64,000 nt of DNA from Candidula unifasciata (lineage: Eukaryota > Mollusca > Gastropoda > Stylommatophora > Geomitridae), in assembly GCA_905116865.2 (NCBI GenBank), contig CAJHNH020002557.1:232501-296500 (forward strand), read 5' to 3'. Position 1 is the first letter of the stretch; each line of letters starts with the position of its first letter. Position numbers and translations under genes: made by a program. Positions 1 to 10,044 of the stretch are shown piece by piece. The notes beneath the pieces are model-generated. The model was not told the origin of the DNA. It did no database searches and saw nothing but the letters and a program-made list of their open reading frames with translations.

Positions 1-132
1 CCAAGAAGGAGATGGATAAATGGGGTTGATGAAACCTGCGAAAAGTTGAACAAATCCATCACTCAAATCACCCGAGAAGCGCAAGACAAATATAGAAACA
101 AACGACACTGGGCTACAACCTGGTATCAGTGA
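1..132 (+). pseudogene. LINE reverse-transcriptase C-terminal stub
   Basis: Frame 1 is open from the window edge to a stop at 130-132 and reads like the C-terminal tail of a non-LTR retrotransposon ORF2: a basic PRRRW motif followed by ETCEKLNKSI and ITREAQDK. The same R-P-R-R-R-W style tail occurs in the other RTE-like LINE ends of this window. The upstream RT domain lies outside the window. The last codons (RHWATTWYQ) are the first copy of the 43-bp tandem array that follows, so the array grew from this LINE end. LINE assignment rests on motif resemblance only; the clade is not resolved. Confidence 0.55.
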
Positions 133-742
133 GACGACAAAACCACGACACTGGGCTACAACCTGGTATCAGTGAGACGACAAAACCACGACACTGGGCT
201 ACAACCTGGTATCAGTGAGACGACAAAACCATGACACTGGGCTACAACCTGGTATCAGTGAGACGACAAAAACACGACACTGGGCTACAACCTGGTATCA
301 GTGAGACGACAAAACCACGACACTGGGCGACAACCTGGTATCAGTGAGACGACAAAACCACGACACTGGGCTACAACCTGGTATCAGTGAGACGACAAAA
401 ACACGACACTGGGCTACAACCTGGTAACAGTGAGACGACAAAACCACGACACTGGGCTACAACCTGGTATCAGTGAGACGACAAAACCACGACACTGGGC
501 TACAACCTGGTATCAGTGAGACGACAAAACCACGACACTGGTCTATAACCTGGTATCAGTGAGACGACAAAACCACGACACTGGGCTACAACCTGGTATC
601 AGTGAGACGACAAAACCACGACACTGGGCTACAACCTGGTATCAGTGAGACGACAAAACCACGACACTGGTCTATAACCTGGTATCAGTGAGACGACAAA
701 CCACGACACTGGGCTACAACCTGGTATCAGTGAGACGACAAA
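102..742. repeat. 43-bp minisatellite, about 15 copies
   Basis: Head-to-tail units of 43 bp with the core ACACTGGGCTACAACCTGG followed by TATCAGTGAGACGACAAAA. Units differ by single bases (for example GGTCTATAAC variants near 541 and 670). 43 is not a multiple of three, so the array is not coding. It begins inside the LINE stub at 1-132. Confidence 0.95.
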
Positions 743-1309
743 GATTTTCCCATTTGACCAGGACTTCTGGAGTGGACTATACAACTACCTGTCTGTGATT
801 TTACTAGAACTGCTACCACCACCACAACCGCCAACCCCCCCCCCCCCACCCCCAGTAAAGAAGAATGGTCCCGGTACTCATCACAAAAAGGTAATTGAAC
901 ATGTCCGTGGTGCCCCTTCTCTTTGTGATACCCTTAGGATGTTCGTCTTGACTCAGGCCCTGGTTACAGTGTTACAATTTTTCGCCCAAGAGACAATTTG
1001 GGCGAAAGCAAAAGAAAATTCCGTTCTTCTTGCTTTCAGGCAGTAGTACGAGAGTTGAACCATGGATGAGACTGGGGCCTCACTACCTAGCATGATCATA
1101 GTTAGCAGCAGATAAATCGCAGTCAAACTACACTGTGGAGACAGCTTAACTTTTAATTGTATTTATTATTGAAGGGAAACGACACGGATGGAAAACACTA
1201 TGTTGTTGATGATGATGAGGGTTTGAAGCTCTGTTTAGATATGTAGCATTTTTCAATGCCCGTAATCTACAGCTATCTAATGATGTTTATTGTTTCCTCT
1301 ATTGTGCAG
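743..1309 (+). other. Presumed intron 5' of the NK2.2 exon
   Basis: No exon or mobile element is recognised here. A C-rich tract lies at 834-853. The stretch ends in a pyrimidine-rich tract with TTTCCTCTATTGTGCAG at 1293-1309, a good 3' splice acceptor for the homeodomain exon. Confidence 0.5.
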
Positions 1310-2283
1310 ACGCCATGACACCGTCCATGAACCATCACACGGCTCCTCACGCCCTCGCCTCCATTCCTCCAACACCCGCACGTCCTAGCATCCAGGCTGC
1401 ACACGCCCCGGCAGTGACGACACGACTCACTGTCCTCAGCAACGACAGCAACAGTCCAGCCACCAACGACCCCCACAGCGATACATCGCACGCGGACAAC
1501 CTCAGCCATGGTACATCATCCCCAATAAAAGACAACTTTATCGAAGAAGATGATGATGACGACGAAGACGATGACGATTACGATGACGACGAAAGTAAAA
1601 GCGTATCCGGCAGTTCTGACAAAAAACCAAGTAAACGAGGTCTTTCCGATTCTCAAACAGATTCAAATCCTAACGACCCTCCAAAGAAACGAAAACGACG
1701 GGTACTATTTTCCAAAGCGCAAACATACGAACTCGAGAGGAGATTTCGCCAGCAGAGATATCTCTCCGCGCCAGAACGAGAACACCTAGCCAGTATAATT
1801 CGTCTGACACCAGTGCAGGTGAAAATCTGGTTCCAGAACCATCGCTACAAACTGAAAAGATCCCGTCAGGAAAAAGGATTAGGAGATCTGAACCCATTGC
1901 CCTCGCCACGACGGGTTGCCGTGCCAGTTTTAGTCAAGGACGGGATTCCCTGCCAGCGGCCGTCGATGAAAGTTCTAGATCATCATCATCATCATCACCA
2001 ACATCATCCGCATCACTTCACGACACAGTCAGACATGGCCAACAGTATGGCGATGGGAATGAACATGGGTGCGCTCTCTCACGTGGGCTGTATGAACGGG
2101 TATGGCCACATGTCCTCAGGGACTCAGGGCATCTCTTCAACCTTGTCGAGCTCCACGCCCATCAACATGAGCTGTGCTTATAGCAACAGCATTGGACACC
2201 TCAACGTTCCTTCCGTCAGCAATATGAACGTGTTGCCTGGATACAGTCACCCACTGATGCAGTCACAGGCGCGCTGGTATTAA
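1310..2283 (+). CDS. Nkx2-2: NK2.2-class homeobox transcription factor, 3' terminal coding exon
   Basis: This is the homeodomain exon of a vnd/Nkx2-2 orthologue, a nuclear DNA-binding regulator of ventral neural patterning in other bilaterians. Numbering from the first in-frame ATG (1315), residues 77-93 form an acidic D/E run, 125-184 the homeodomain (W172, F173, N175 = HD W48, F49, N51; Y178 = HD Y54, the NK2 hallmark), and 199-213 the NK2-specific domain [16 protein letters not shown] His-rich run is at 223-234, then a Met/Ser/Gly-rich tail ending [12 protein letters not shown], resembling the HPLVQAQQW end of vertebrate Nkx2-2. The exon most likely starts at 1310 after the acceptor AG at 1308-1309, entering with two bases of a split codon, so the ATG is probably internal; an N-terminal exon with the TN motif is expected upstream, outside the window. 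Odd points: Val instead of Thr at HD position 44 (LTPVQV) and Leu at HD 56. Identity as NK2.2 is near certain; exact start is not. Confidence 0.95.
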
Positions 2284-2515
2284 TGCACGTGTGGCGTAGT
2301 GGTCTTGTGTGGGTAGGTGAATGAGGAGGTGTCGTAGGAAGGGCACACGTGTGGGGTAGTGGTCCTGTGTGAGTAGGTAAATGACTGGGTGTCGTAGGAA
2401 GGGCACACGTGTGGGGTAGTGGTCCTGTGTGAGTAGGTAAATGACTGGGTGTCGTTGGAAGGCCACACGTGTGAGATGGTGGTCGTGTGTGAGCAGATGA
2501 ATGAATGGCTATTGT
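2284..2515. repeat. 60-bp minisatellite abutting the NK2.2 stop codon
   Basis: About four 60-bp units (core ACACGTGTGGGGTAGTGG, then TGTGTGAGTAGGTAAATGAC). The middle two are nearly identical. It begins right after the TAA at 2281-2283, so it is probably 3' UTR. A fifth, decayed unit is seen at about 2766-2830 beyond the SINE, showing that the SINE split an older array. Confidence 0.9.
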
Positions 2516-2754
2516 TAAGGTTAGTTGCGTATCCTTTAAAGGACGTTGCAGAACCAACCCCAACAGCCCCTGGCTGTTGTGTGGTTTCTCCAGGCAAGTT
2601 ACATTGAGTAGTTTGCCATTGTTTTCTGGATGGACAGCTTTCTCGATACCACTATCGAAACCAACGCAAGGCGCATTGCCCGCAGCTGGGATCGAACCTG
2701 GCATCCTGGCATTACGAAACGAAGCGTTCGCATCGACTTAGCCACAGAGCCGAC
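2516..2754 (-). mobile_element. SINE-A copy 1 (tRNA-derived SINE)
   Basis: Minus-strand copy of a tRNA-derived SINE. On the minus strand the head reads TCTGTGGCTAAGTCGATGCG, containing a pol III A box (TGGCTAAGTCG) and then a B box (GGTTCGATCCC). It is flanked by an 11-bp target site duplication ATGGCTATTGT at 2505-2515 and 2755-2765. Two other copies lie at 10045-10275 and 25652-25903. It is antisense to the NK2.2 gene and possibly inside its 3' UTR. Confidence 0.88.
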
Positions 2755-2765
2755 ATGGCTATTGT

Positions 2766-2945
2766 AAGTATGCTAAATGTGTGGGACGTTCGTCTTGTGT
2801 GAGTAGGTAGATGGGTGGATATTGTAGACAGGACAGAATGGGCCACAGTAACTTTCGCAAAATGGACAATAAATAAATCATCATAATCAAGTGCCTCTCC
2901 ACAGCTTCCGCTCCATGACACCGCGTAACAATCCACCTGCTCATG
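2766..2945. repeat. Decayed 60-bp repeat unit and short LINE-like tail
   Basis: 2766-2830 resembles the 60-bp array unit. 2872-2945 (TCATCATAATCAAG then CTCTCCACAGC) resembles the minus-strand 3' ends of the RTE-like LINEs at 14.77 and 42.9 kb. An AATAAATAAA string at 2867-2876 could serve as a polyadenylation signal for NK2.2, but this is not demonstrable here. Confidence 0.35.
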
Positions 2946-2959
2946 TGTATTTATTTTAT

Positions 2960-3265
2960 ATTTTTTGGTTCAAGAGCGCATGCATTGGATACAGTACAGA
3001 CTCTACGTTTTAAAGCATTGAAACATCCAGCATACAGCGCAGACTTGGCACCATCTGACATTCATGTGTCTGGCCCAGCATTTGCGGAGTCACAGATTTG
3101 CAGATGACGAAGCGGTGATGTCCGGGCTGCAAACTCGGTTTCTGGCCACACCCTAAAGCTTCTACCCGGCGGACAACCACAATCTTGTAGATCTGTGTAC
3201 TACCAGTGTTGCAAGGCAGGGAGATTATGTCGAGAAATAGGACACACAACGATTTTTCTCTGAAC
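2960..3265 (+). pseudogene. Mariner-type transposase fragment, decayed
   Basis: A degenerate C-terminal mariner transposase. One frame shows LKHPAYSADLAPSDIH, the highly conserved HPPYSPDLAPSD motif carrying the last catalytic aspartate of the mariner D,D34D triad. It continues in shifted frames with FADDEAV, SFYPADN and GDYVEK, all in the order seen in mariner transposases. Stops and frameshifts disrupt it, and the N-terminal half and terminal repeats are not seen. It is a fossil DNA transposon on the + strand. Confidence 0.75.
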
Positions 3266-3629
3266 GCTTGTGGGGAAAAAACACCTATTAATGCAATTGC
3301 CTTTATTTAATGACTTCCCCGTGTACTCACTTTATGTGGAAAGCTAAGGTTGTAGATCGAAAAAAACGGTTGATATAGCACAAAACCTTAGTGATGACAA
3401 AATTAACATGTTTTGTCAAAGTGCAGTTAAACTTATAGAGCAAGGCTGGGTTGACAGACTTTGGTGTTTCAACAAAACACAATATGAACAATGAACAATC
3501 GTTGGCTTTGGGAGTCAAAAATAGTCACGTGGAAGGAGTAACGACATCAGTCGACTCACTCCCACCAAAACTGTATAGAAGTGTCTTGATCCGGATATTA
3601 ATTGTTGCTTTTATTGGTGTTGTGAATAC

Positions 3630-4830
3630 AACTTGTTTGGCTAGGTGGTTGGCTGGTTGATTGATTGGATGGTTGGTTGGTTGTTTGGTTGGGTGGTTGA
3701 TTGACTGGCTGGTTGGTTGGGTGGTTGATTGATTGGTTAGTTGGTTGGTTGGTTAGTTGGTTGGTTGGTTGGTTGGGTGGTTGATTGATTGGCTGGTTGG
3801 TTGGTTGTTTGGTTGGGTGGTTGATTGATTGGTTAGTTGGTGGGTTGGTTATTTGGTTGGTTGGTTGATTGATTGGTTAGTTGGTGGGTTGGTTATTTGG
3901 TTGGTTGGTTGGTTGGTTGTTTGGTTGGTTGGGTGGTTGATTGATTGACTTGTTGGTTGTTTAGTTGGTTGGTTGGTTGGTTGGGTGGTTGATTGATTGG
4001 CTGGTTGGTTGGTTGTTTTGTTGGGTGGTTGATTGATTGGCTAGTTGGTTGGTTGGTTGGTTAGTTGGTTGGTTGGTTGGTTGGTTGGTTGGTTGGTTGG
4101 TTGGTTGTTTGGTTGGTTGGTTGGTTGGTTGGTTGGTTGTTTGGTTGGTTGGGTGGTTGATTGATTGGTTGGTTGGTTGTTTGGTTGGTTGGGTGGTTGA
4201 TTGATTGGCTGGTTAGTTGGTTGTTTTTTGGGTGGTTTATTGATTGGCTGATTTGATTTGATTGGTTGGTTGGTTGGGTGGTTCATTGATTGGCTAGTTC
4301 GTTGGTTGGTTGGTTGGTTGGTTGGTTGGTTGGTTGGTTGGTTGGTTGGTTGGTTGGTTGGGTGGTTAATTGATTGGCTTGTTGGTTGGTTGGGTGGTTG
4401 ATTGATTAGCTGGTTTGTTGGTTGATTAATTGGCTGGTTGGCTAGTTAGGTGATTGACTGATAGGTTTGTTTGTCGTTTGGTTGTCTGGTTTGTTTGTTG
4501 GTTGTCTGGTTGGTTTGTTGGCTGTCTGGTTGGTTTGTTGGTTGTCTGGTTGGTTTGTTGGTTGTCTGGTTGGTTTGTTGGTTGTCTGGTAGCTGGTTTG
4601 TTTGTTTATTCGTTCGTTGGTTGGTTTATTGTTAAGCTGGTTGCTTAGTTGACTGTATAGTTGATTGGTTGGTTTTCTGGCTGGCTGAATGTTTTGTCCC
4701 CAATCATTGGTCAGTTGGCTTGTTGGTTAGTTATCCTATTGTCTGGTTTATTGGTTTGTTAGTCGGTTAGCTCGTTGATTAGCAGACGTGCTGATTGGTT
4801 AGTTGATTGCTTGGCTGGTTGATCATTTGT
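3630..4830. repeat. GGTT/GATT-rich tetranucleotide array
   Basis: About 1.2 kb built almost entirely of TTGG, TTGA, TGGC and TTGT steps, with local perfect (GGTT)n runs at 4050-4140 and 4300-4365 and a higher-order motif GGTGGTTGATTGATTGG recurring many times. From about 4480 the unit shifts to TTTGTTGGTTGTCTGGTTGG (about 28 bp). G-rich on one strand only. Confidence 0.95.
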
Positions 4831-5004
4831 TGCCAATCCCTATTATCAGACAAGTGGCCACTTATTGGATGACGTAAGCACTATCAGGTCGTTAGATATC
4901 TTGTGTAGACGGGCTGTGTGTGGGAAAGCTTCAGTGTATGAACCAGGGTACTAGTGTGGGCGCGTTGGCCAGTACCGGTGTGTGGAACAATGTGAATGTG
5001 TCAT

Positions 5005-5275
5005 CCTCTTCATATTGTTCACCGGCTGTAAACTACGGTGGAAAGTTCTGGCTGTTCGTCCCCTCCTGGTCTTTGTTTCTTGTTCAAGAGTTCTCCGTGG
5101 GGCATTTTAAAGATCTGGTTTATTTGTTCACATACTGTGGGATCCTCGCATGTCTGACAGATGAACTCCTGGGAAACGCCCCTAATTAGTCGTCTTTTAC
5201 GACACGCTTGTTAGGGTGCAGTGAGTATAATCTTGTTTACGCCAAAATGAAGCCCCGGACCTCACACGGAGAAAT
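5005..5275 (-). mobile_element. SINE-E family copy (minus)
   Basis: Contains GGTGGAAAGTTCTGGCTGTT, then a sequence complementary to the TCTGTAAAACTGATGC block of other copies, and TTTTACGACACGC, the reverse of the family's CATGTCGTAA-GCGACTAA head. Family members often end in (GAA)n. No promoter boxes are recognisable, so it could instead be a LINE 3' end. Confidence 0.6.
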
Positions 5276-5278
5276 GGT

Positions 5279-5815
5279 ACTCATTCATTCATTCAGTAGC
5301 ATGTCCCTCGCGGAACCTCGCAGCCATAACAACCCTCCGGAAAACCTTCCTATCCTGAGCAAGATGTCCTGCGTCTGATACACCCATCTGGAGATCATCT
5401 GCCACATCCTGCACCCATCTTCTCCTTGGCCTTCCTCTTCCTCTCTTCCCAGGCATATACCCCTCCATTATTGTTCTCTCTAGACTTCCATGACGTTTCA
5501 AGTGACCAAAATATTTCAATTTTCTTTGTTTTATTGTCTTTACTAGCCAACCCTCTTCAATATTCAGCTCTTGAAGTATGGATGCATTTGTTCTTTTCTT
5601 TACCCAAGATATTCTTAGAACCTGTCTGTAACATTTATATTCAAATGCATTTATGCGCTGTTCCGCTTGTTTAGTAAGTGTCCAGGTCTCACAGGCGTAT
5701 GTTGCAATGGGAAAGATGCATGCTCTTAAAAATCTGACCTTTGTAATTCTATCTGTACAATTCCATAATTTATTCAGTTGTTTTAGTCTTTGAAGAGCAA
5801 TTGAAAGAAATGGTA
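5279..5815 (-). pseudogene. RTE-like LINE (L1) reverse transcriptase, C-terminal part
   Basis: A minus-strand open frame of about 175 codons carries the post-catalytic RT segment (ATYACETWTLTK, FEYKCYRQVLRISW) and the basic tail (MPGKRGRGRPRRRW, HLAQDRKVFR) typical of 'endonuclease-reverse transcriptase' LINEs. The palm motifs are absent, so the copy is 5' truncated. The 3' end at 5279-5297 is a (TGAA)n tail on the minus strand, the kind of short-repeat tail RTE-clade elements have. A second copy of the same family lies at 58880-59155. Confidence 0.85.
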
Positions 5816-5828
5816 CTACACGTAACAA

Positions 5829-6112
5829 TTCGAATGTTTTGGTACCTATAAAACTGAATTTGAGGGGTCAGATGCATGATGTTGCATGTATATTAAGTTG
5901 GGACAAACACAGAGGAGATAGCAAGCTGGCTGTCTTGTTGGTAAATGGTTGATGTGGCAAAAGATGTTAATGGGGCAATTTGTTGAAGCACTGTCAAACA
6001 GTTACTTGAAGCATCGGAAATGTAGCTCTTCCTTTGCTGTTGGAGATGGGGACGCAGCGTTTATGGAAGTGTCCCGAGCGCTGTAATGTCGATTCCTAAT
6101 TCAACATGTGTT
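5829..6112. other. No recognisable gene
   Basis: Nothing coding or repetitive could be recognised between the LINE fragment and the GAA microsatellite. Confidence 0.4.
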
Positions 6113-6127
6113 GAAGAAGAAGAAGAA

Positions 6128-6174
<47 letters not shown>

Positions 6175-6290
6175 AGAAGAAGAAGAAGAAGAAGAAGAAG
6201 AAGAAGAAGAAGAAGAAGAAGAAGAAGAAGAAGAAGAAGAAGAAGAACAAGAACAAGAACAAGAAGAAGAACAAGAAAAAGAAATGAGGA
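6113..6290. repeat. (GAA)n microsatellite
   Basis: Near-perfect purine (GAA)n on the + strand, degrading to GAACAA at its 3' end. It opens a long Glu frame that is not considered a gene. Confidence 0.97.
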
Positions 6291-6734
6291 GGAGCAGGAG
6301 GAGAAGAACAACAACAAAGGGAGATCTAGAGAACAAAAATACTACTCAATATTCACAAGACAGTAAAATAAACATTTTAGATTATATTACATGCACATGA
6401 CATTGCCAGTCCACTGCCATTGTTTTCATTCAGTCTGACTTTTGTGTTTCTCCAACATTATCTTGCACCTGTTTGTACATATCTCCAGTATGTGTATGTA
6501 TCATTGCGTCTGGGGGGACAGCCATTTAAATAGATACGTAACATTGGTGTGTACAAACAACAACATACAAGTCTGTTATTTCACCTGTAGCAATCACTCT
6601 TTTGACGTATGTTATCATAGGCTGAATAAATACAGTCCTGTTTGACACATATTTGTTGGTGTTTTTTGTTGAATGTTTTCTTATGCTTTCTTCGCTATTG
6701 TTCTTGTTGCTCTTTTAACTGTAACAGTAGGTGA
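6291..6734. other. No recognisable gene
   Basis: AT-rich unique-looking sequence with no supported feature. Confidence 0.4.
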
Positions 6735-7584
6735 AAGAATTATCATTCTTCTTCTTCTTCTTCTTCTTCCTCTTGTTCTTCTTGTTGTTGTTGTTCTTGT
6801 TGTTCTTTTTCTTCTTCTTCTTCTTCTTCTTCTTCTTCTTCTTCTTCTTCTTCTTCTTCTTCTTCTTCTTCTTCTTCTTCTTCTTCTTCTTCTTCTTCTT
6901 CTTCTTCTTCTTCTTCTTCTTCTTCTTCTTCTTCCTCTTGTTCTTGTTGTTGTTGTTGTTGTTGTTCTTTTTCTTCTTCTTCTTCTTCTTCTTCTTCTTT
7001 TTCTTCTTCTTCTTCTTCTTCTTCTTCTTCTTCTTCTTCTTCTTCTTCTTCTTCTTCTTCTTCTTCTTCTTCTTCTTCTTCTTCTTCCTCTTGTTGTTGT
7101 TGTTGTTGTTGTTGTTCTTGTTGTTGTTGTTCTTTTTCTTCTTCTTCTTCTTCTTCTTTTTCTTCTTCTTGTTCCTCTTGTGCTTGTTCTTGTTCTTTTT
7201 CTTGTTCTTGTTCTTCTTGTTCTTGTTCTTCTTCTTCTTCTTCTTCTTCTTCTTCTTCTTCTTCTTCTTCTTCTTCTTCTTCTTCTTCTTCTTCTTCTTC
7301 TTCTTCTTCTTCTTCTTCTTCTTCTTCTTCTTCTTCTTCTTCTTCCTCTTGTTCTTGTTGTTGTTGTTGTTGTTGTTGTTGTTCTTTTTCTTCTTCTTCT
7401 TCTTCTTTTTTCTTCTTCTTCTTCTTTTTTTTCTTCTTCTTCTTCTTCTTCTTCTTCTTCTCTTTTTTTCGTCTTCTTCTTCTTCTTCTTCTTCTTCTTC
7501 TTCTTCTTCTTCTTCTTCTTCTTCTTCTTCTTCTTCTTCTTCTTCTTCTTCTTCTTCTTCTTCTTCTTCTTCTTCTTCTTCATC

Positions 7585-7616
<32 letters not shown>

Positions 7617-7755
7617 CTTCTTCTTCTTCTTCTTCTTCTTCTTCTTCTTCTTCTTCTTCTTCTTCTTCTTCTTCTTCTTCTTCTTCTTCTTCTTCTTCTT
7701 CTTCTTTTTCTTCTTCTTCCCCTCCTCCTCCTCCTCCTCCTCCTCCTCCTGATGA
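6735..7755. repeat. 1-kb (TTC)n microsatellite with higher-order TTG blocks
   Basis: About 1 kb of pyrimidine-rich (TTC)n interrupted by a recurrent module CTTCCTCTTG-TTC-(TTG)n-TTCTTTTTC, seen near 6765, 6930, 7085 and 7342, then (TTG)9 near 7585 and (CCT)n near 7720. The modules suggest duplication of larger blocks rather than simple slippage. Long open frames in several phases (poly-Leu, -Phe, -Arg, -Lys) are by-products. Confidence 0.97.
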
Positions 7756-8255
7756 TGATCATTGTTATCATCCATTTCTTCCACAACCTATACCTCGTCC
7801 TTGTCTTCTTTCTTTTTCTTATATATCCTTTTCTTCTTCTTGTCGTTCCCCCACTTCGATGAGAATTGGCCAGAAACACACTGGAAAATTCTGTTAATAG
7901 CATAACCATAATGTACCGAATTGGAGCTCACAGAGTAAAGAGGTGAAAGAATAGGTAAAAACACAAGGAATTAAGAATTATAGACGTATCCAATAATACT
8001 GAGGACGACATGGAGAAAAGTGCTCGGACAGGGTAACAGATAGAACAGGATGGATGGCGTGAGTTGGTTGAAGCCTGTGTTCCGGTGAGGAAACATCGAC
8101 TAAAGATGTCGGAGCAGATCTTGGTTTGTTCATGTAGTATCTACAGTCTACAGCGATGGTCAAAACTTGAAGACCACCTACCGTGTTTCTCGGGGAAAAA
8201 AAAGACTTAGTCTTGTAATAATTTTTGCTCCAAAAACCCGAGTAAGACTTAATTT
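7756..8255. other. No recognisable gene
   Basis: No supported coding sequence. It may contain decayed repeats, but none matched another family in the window. Confidence 0.4.
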
Positions 8256-8261
8256 TAAAGA

Positions 8262-8301
8262 ATTCCTTGTGTGTGTTTGTGTGTGTGCATTGGTGTGTTT
8301 A

Positions 8302-8339
<38 letters not shown>

Positions 8340-8342
8340 CGT
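8262..8342. repeat. (GT)n microsatellite
   Basis: Alternating GT with a few substitutions, perfect from about 8304 to 8338. Confidence 0.95.
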
Positions 8343-8399
8343 GTACAAAATTATACATTTATTCAGGTACGCATTTACACATTTATACAAGCGTTAGAA

Positions 8400-8720
8400 T
8401 CACTAATGTAGAGCTTTTGGGGAGAACTAAACAAGTTTCGCTAGACCAAGAGATGAGGAAAAGACACTGGCTTTGGATAGGACACACGTTGAGAAAACCT
8501 GATAACAGAATGACTTTGCACTGAGACCCACGAGTGCATATAAATATTGGAAGAGTAAAAAAAAACAAACGGAGAAGGAAGCCAGAGAGTGAAGTTAAAC
8601 AAATGGGGAAGACATGGGGAGAACTGCATGAAAAAAAGCGAAGGATTGAACGACGACGTGTGTTGGTTAAGGGCCTATGCTCCACAGAGGCATAGAGGGC
8701 AGAAATATAGGAAGAAGTAA
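8400..8720 (+). pseudogene. LINE (L3) ORF2 C-terminal fragment, decayed
   Basis: The + strand reads GRTKQVSLDQEMRKRHWLWI then GHTLRKPDNRM before a stop, matching the better preserved copy at 31690-32010 (RKRRWRRIGHTLRKQENS). Nucleotide similarity continues to the end (GGGCCTATGCTCCACAGAGG). This is the conserved RKRRW-IGHTLRK C-terminal segment of an RTE-like LINE. 5' truncated with frameshifts. Confidence 0.75.
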
Positions 8721-8819
8721 TCACTGCAGTAATAATTGTGCCCTAAAATAGAGACTGATGCAGTATTCCATAGCAGTAGGGAAATATCAGTTATTTACTG
8801 GGTTCTCTTAAACTTATGG

Positions 8820-9097
8820 GGGTCACCGTGGCCGAGCGGCTAGACGCTCGCCGCGGATCGGAAGGTCGTGGGTTCGCTCCCTGGCGGAGCCGGGCTATTT
8901 CCAAAAATGACCTTGGCTCCCAGGACGACCCAGCCTTGAGTGGGTAGCGGGTGCAGTCCCGGGAAGTAAAGGTGGCCGGTGTGATGATGACCCTATCACC
9001 CATCTTGTGCCGATTGGTCTATAAAAATATTGGTCTAGCTCTATGTGCCCTATATGCCTAAAGGCGTGGAAAAGGGTCCTTTACTTTTATTTTACTG
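8820..9097 (+). mobile_element. SINE-B copy 1 (tRNA-derived), complete
   Basis: The head carries a perfect pol III A box TGGCCGAGCGG (8829-8839) and a B box GGTTCGCTCC (8871-8880), as in Leu/Ser-type tRNAs. The body includes ATGACCTTGGCTCCCAGG, and the tail GTGGAAAAGGGTCCTTTACT is shared with other copies. A 10-bp target duplication AAACTTATGG flanks it at 8810-8819 and 9098-9107, so the element is 278 bp and intact. Related copies: 42655-42880 (-), 57395-57600 (+, 5' truncated), 58318-58560 (-). Confidence 0.92.
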
Positions 9098-9107
9098 AAA
9101 CTTATGG

Positions 9108-9580
9108 CCACCATTGTACTTGAACTCCACTGTCAATACGGAGCAGCTTCAACGTTAGTAAAACAACTGTACACTTTGGGTGGCTCAGTCCATTAACTCC
9201 CAACCGACTGGCAATCAATCATGGACACATTAACCCATGTAAGTTTCCCGCCGAGCTCCAACCAGCCAATCTCGCCTGACTGCCTACCCGTGGCTGCTCA
9301 TCTCACTTTTTGCCATGCTCCGATGCCCTTTCTAGGTCCACTGATTTCCATCTCACTTTTAATGGGTTTTTTGGAGGTTCATATTTCCAAGGCCAATGGG
9401 GTTTACCGTTGTTGGAGCTGTCACGGCTGCTCCAGGTGTTGAGGCAACTCCTGGTTAAAGTGGATATGCCGGTTTGTCCACATAGAATTCCACTTTCCAC
9501 TACAGTGCGCATCCGGTGAAACTTGGTTGTCGGATGTCGGGTCGAGTGTTGCCAATAAAATCAATAATACTAGAAGTCCA
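9108..9580. other. No recognisable gene
   Basis: Moderately GC-rich sequence with no recognisable splice-bounded exon, RNA gene or repeat match. Confidence 0.35.
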
Positions 9581-9639
9581 AACGGCACACGCCACCAGGA
9601 TATTATAGCTTTTCACTGGAGAAGACCACGGTAACACCG

Positions 9640-9850
9640 TTGCCTACCGCTGACAGCGTGTTAGCTTGTAGATCGGCGATACGATATCAGTGATAGGACT
9701 TTTTCTGTCCGGGGCAAAAATAAAACCTAACCTGCAAAGTCCATGGCGACAACACTAGCCACGCGGCCTTAAAGCCCCATGCTCAATGACACCCCCTGCC
9801 TTCACCGCAATAGTGGTAAAACAGGAAGTTGTGGTAGTTTTTGGGAGATC
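9640..9850 (+). mobile_element. SINE-D fragment (+)
   Basis: Shares AAAACCTAACCTGCAAAGTC and TGGCGACAACACTAGCCACG with the minus-strand copy at 19840-20095 (there TGGCGACAACACTAGCTATG), followed by the same GCAATAGTGGTAAAACAGG-type end. The tRNA-like head is too decayed to recognise. Confidence 0.65.
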
Positions 9851-9856
9851 ATGAAA

Positions 9857-10022
9857 CAGGGCTATTCAACTGGCGACCCGCGGAGGTATGACAAGTGGCC
9901 CGCGGATTGTTGTCAATTGTGTTGAAGTAATGACCTGTTTTTGTTTGGGCCGAGATTTCTGGCCCTTGACGATCTCCATTTTCAAAATGTTGTCTCCTGA
10001 CTAAACTTAGCTGAATAGACCA
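9857..10022. mobile_element. hAT-like MITE relic
   Basis: Begins CAGGGCTATTCAACTGGCGA and contains GTGGCCCGCGGATTG, a composition typical of short non-autonomous hAT elements; an inverse of the start (AGCTGAATAGACC) is near 10009-10021. Target duplications are not clear. Confidence 0.5.
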
Positions 10023-10044
10023 TCCCTAAAAAAAATTAAAAACT

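Noticed and set aside
102..742. CRISPR-like array of direct repeats
   Set aside because: There are no unique spacers: the whole 43-bp period is repeated, and the genome is eukaryotic.
4041..4286. Asn/Gln/Pro/Thr-rich frame
   Set aside because: Translation of the TTGG array.
3630..4830. Telomere-like repeat
   Set aside because: The units are TTGG/TTGA mixtures, not TTAGGG, and are flanked by ordinary interspersed repeats.
6673..7897. Very long open frames of poly-Leu, poly-Phe, poly-Ser, poly-Lys or poly-Arg
   Set aside because: They are all phases of the TTC/GAA microsatellite; triplet repeats lack stops in most frames.
8820..8895. A functional tRNA-Leu or tRNA-Ser gene
   Set aside because: A and B boxes are present, but the cloverleaf does not close, and the sequence continues into a SINE body bounded by a target duplication.
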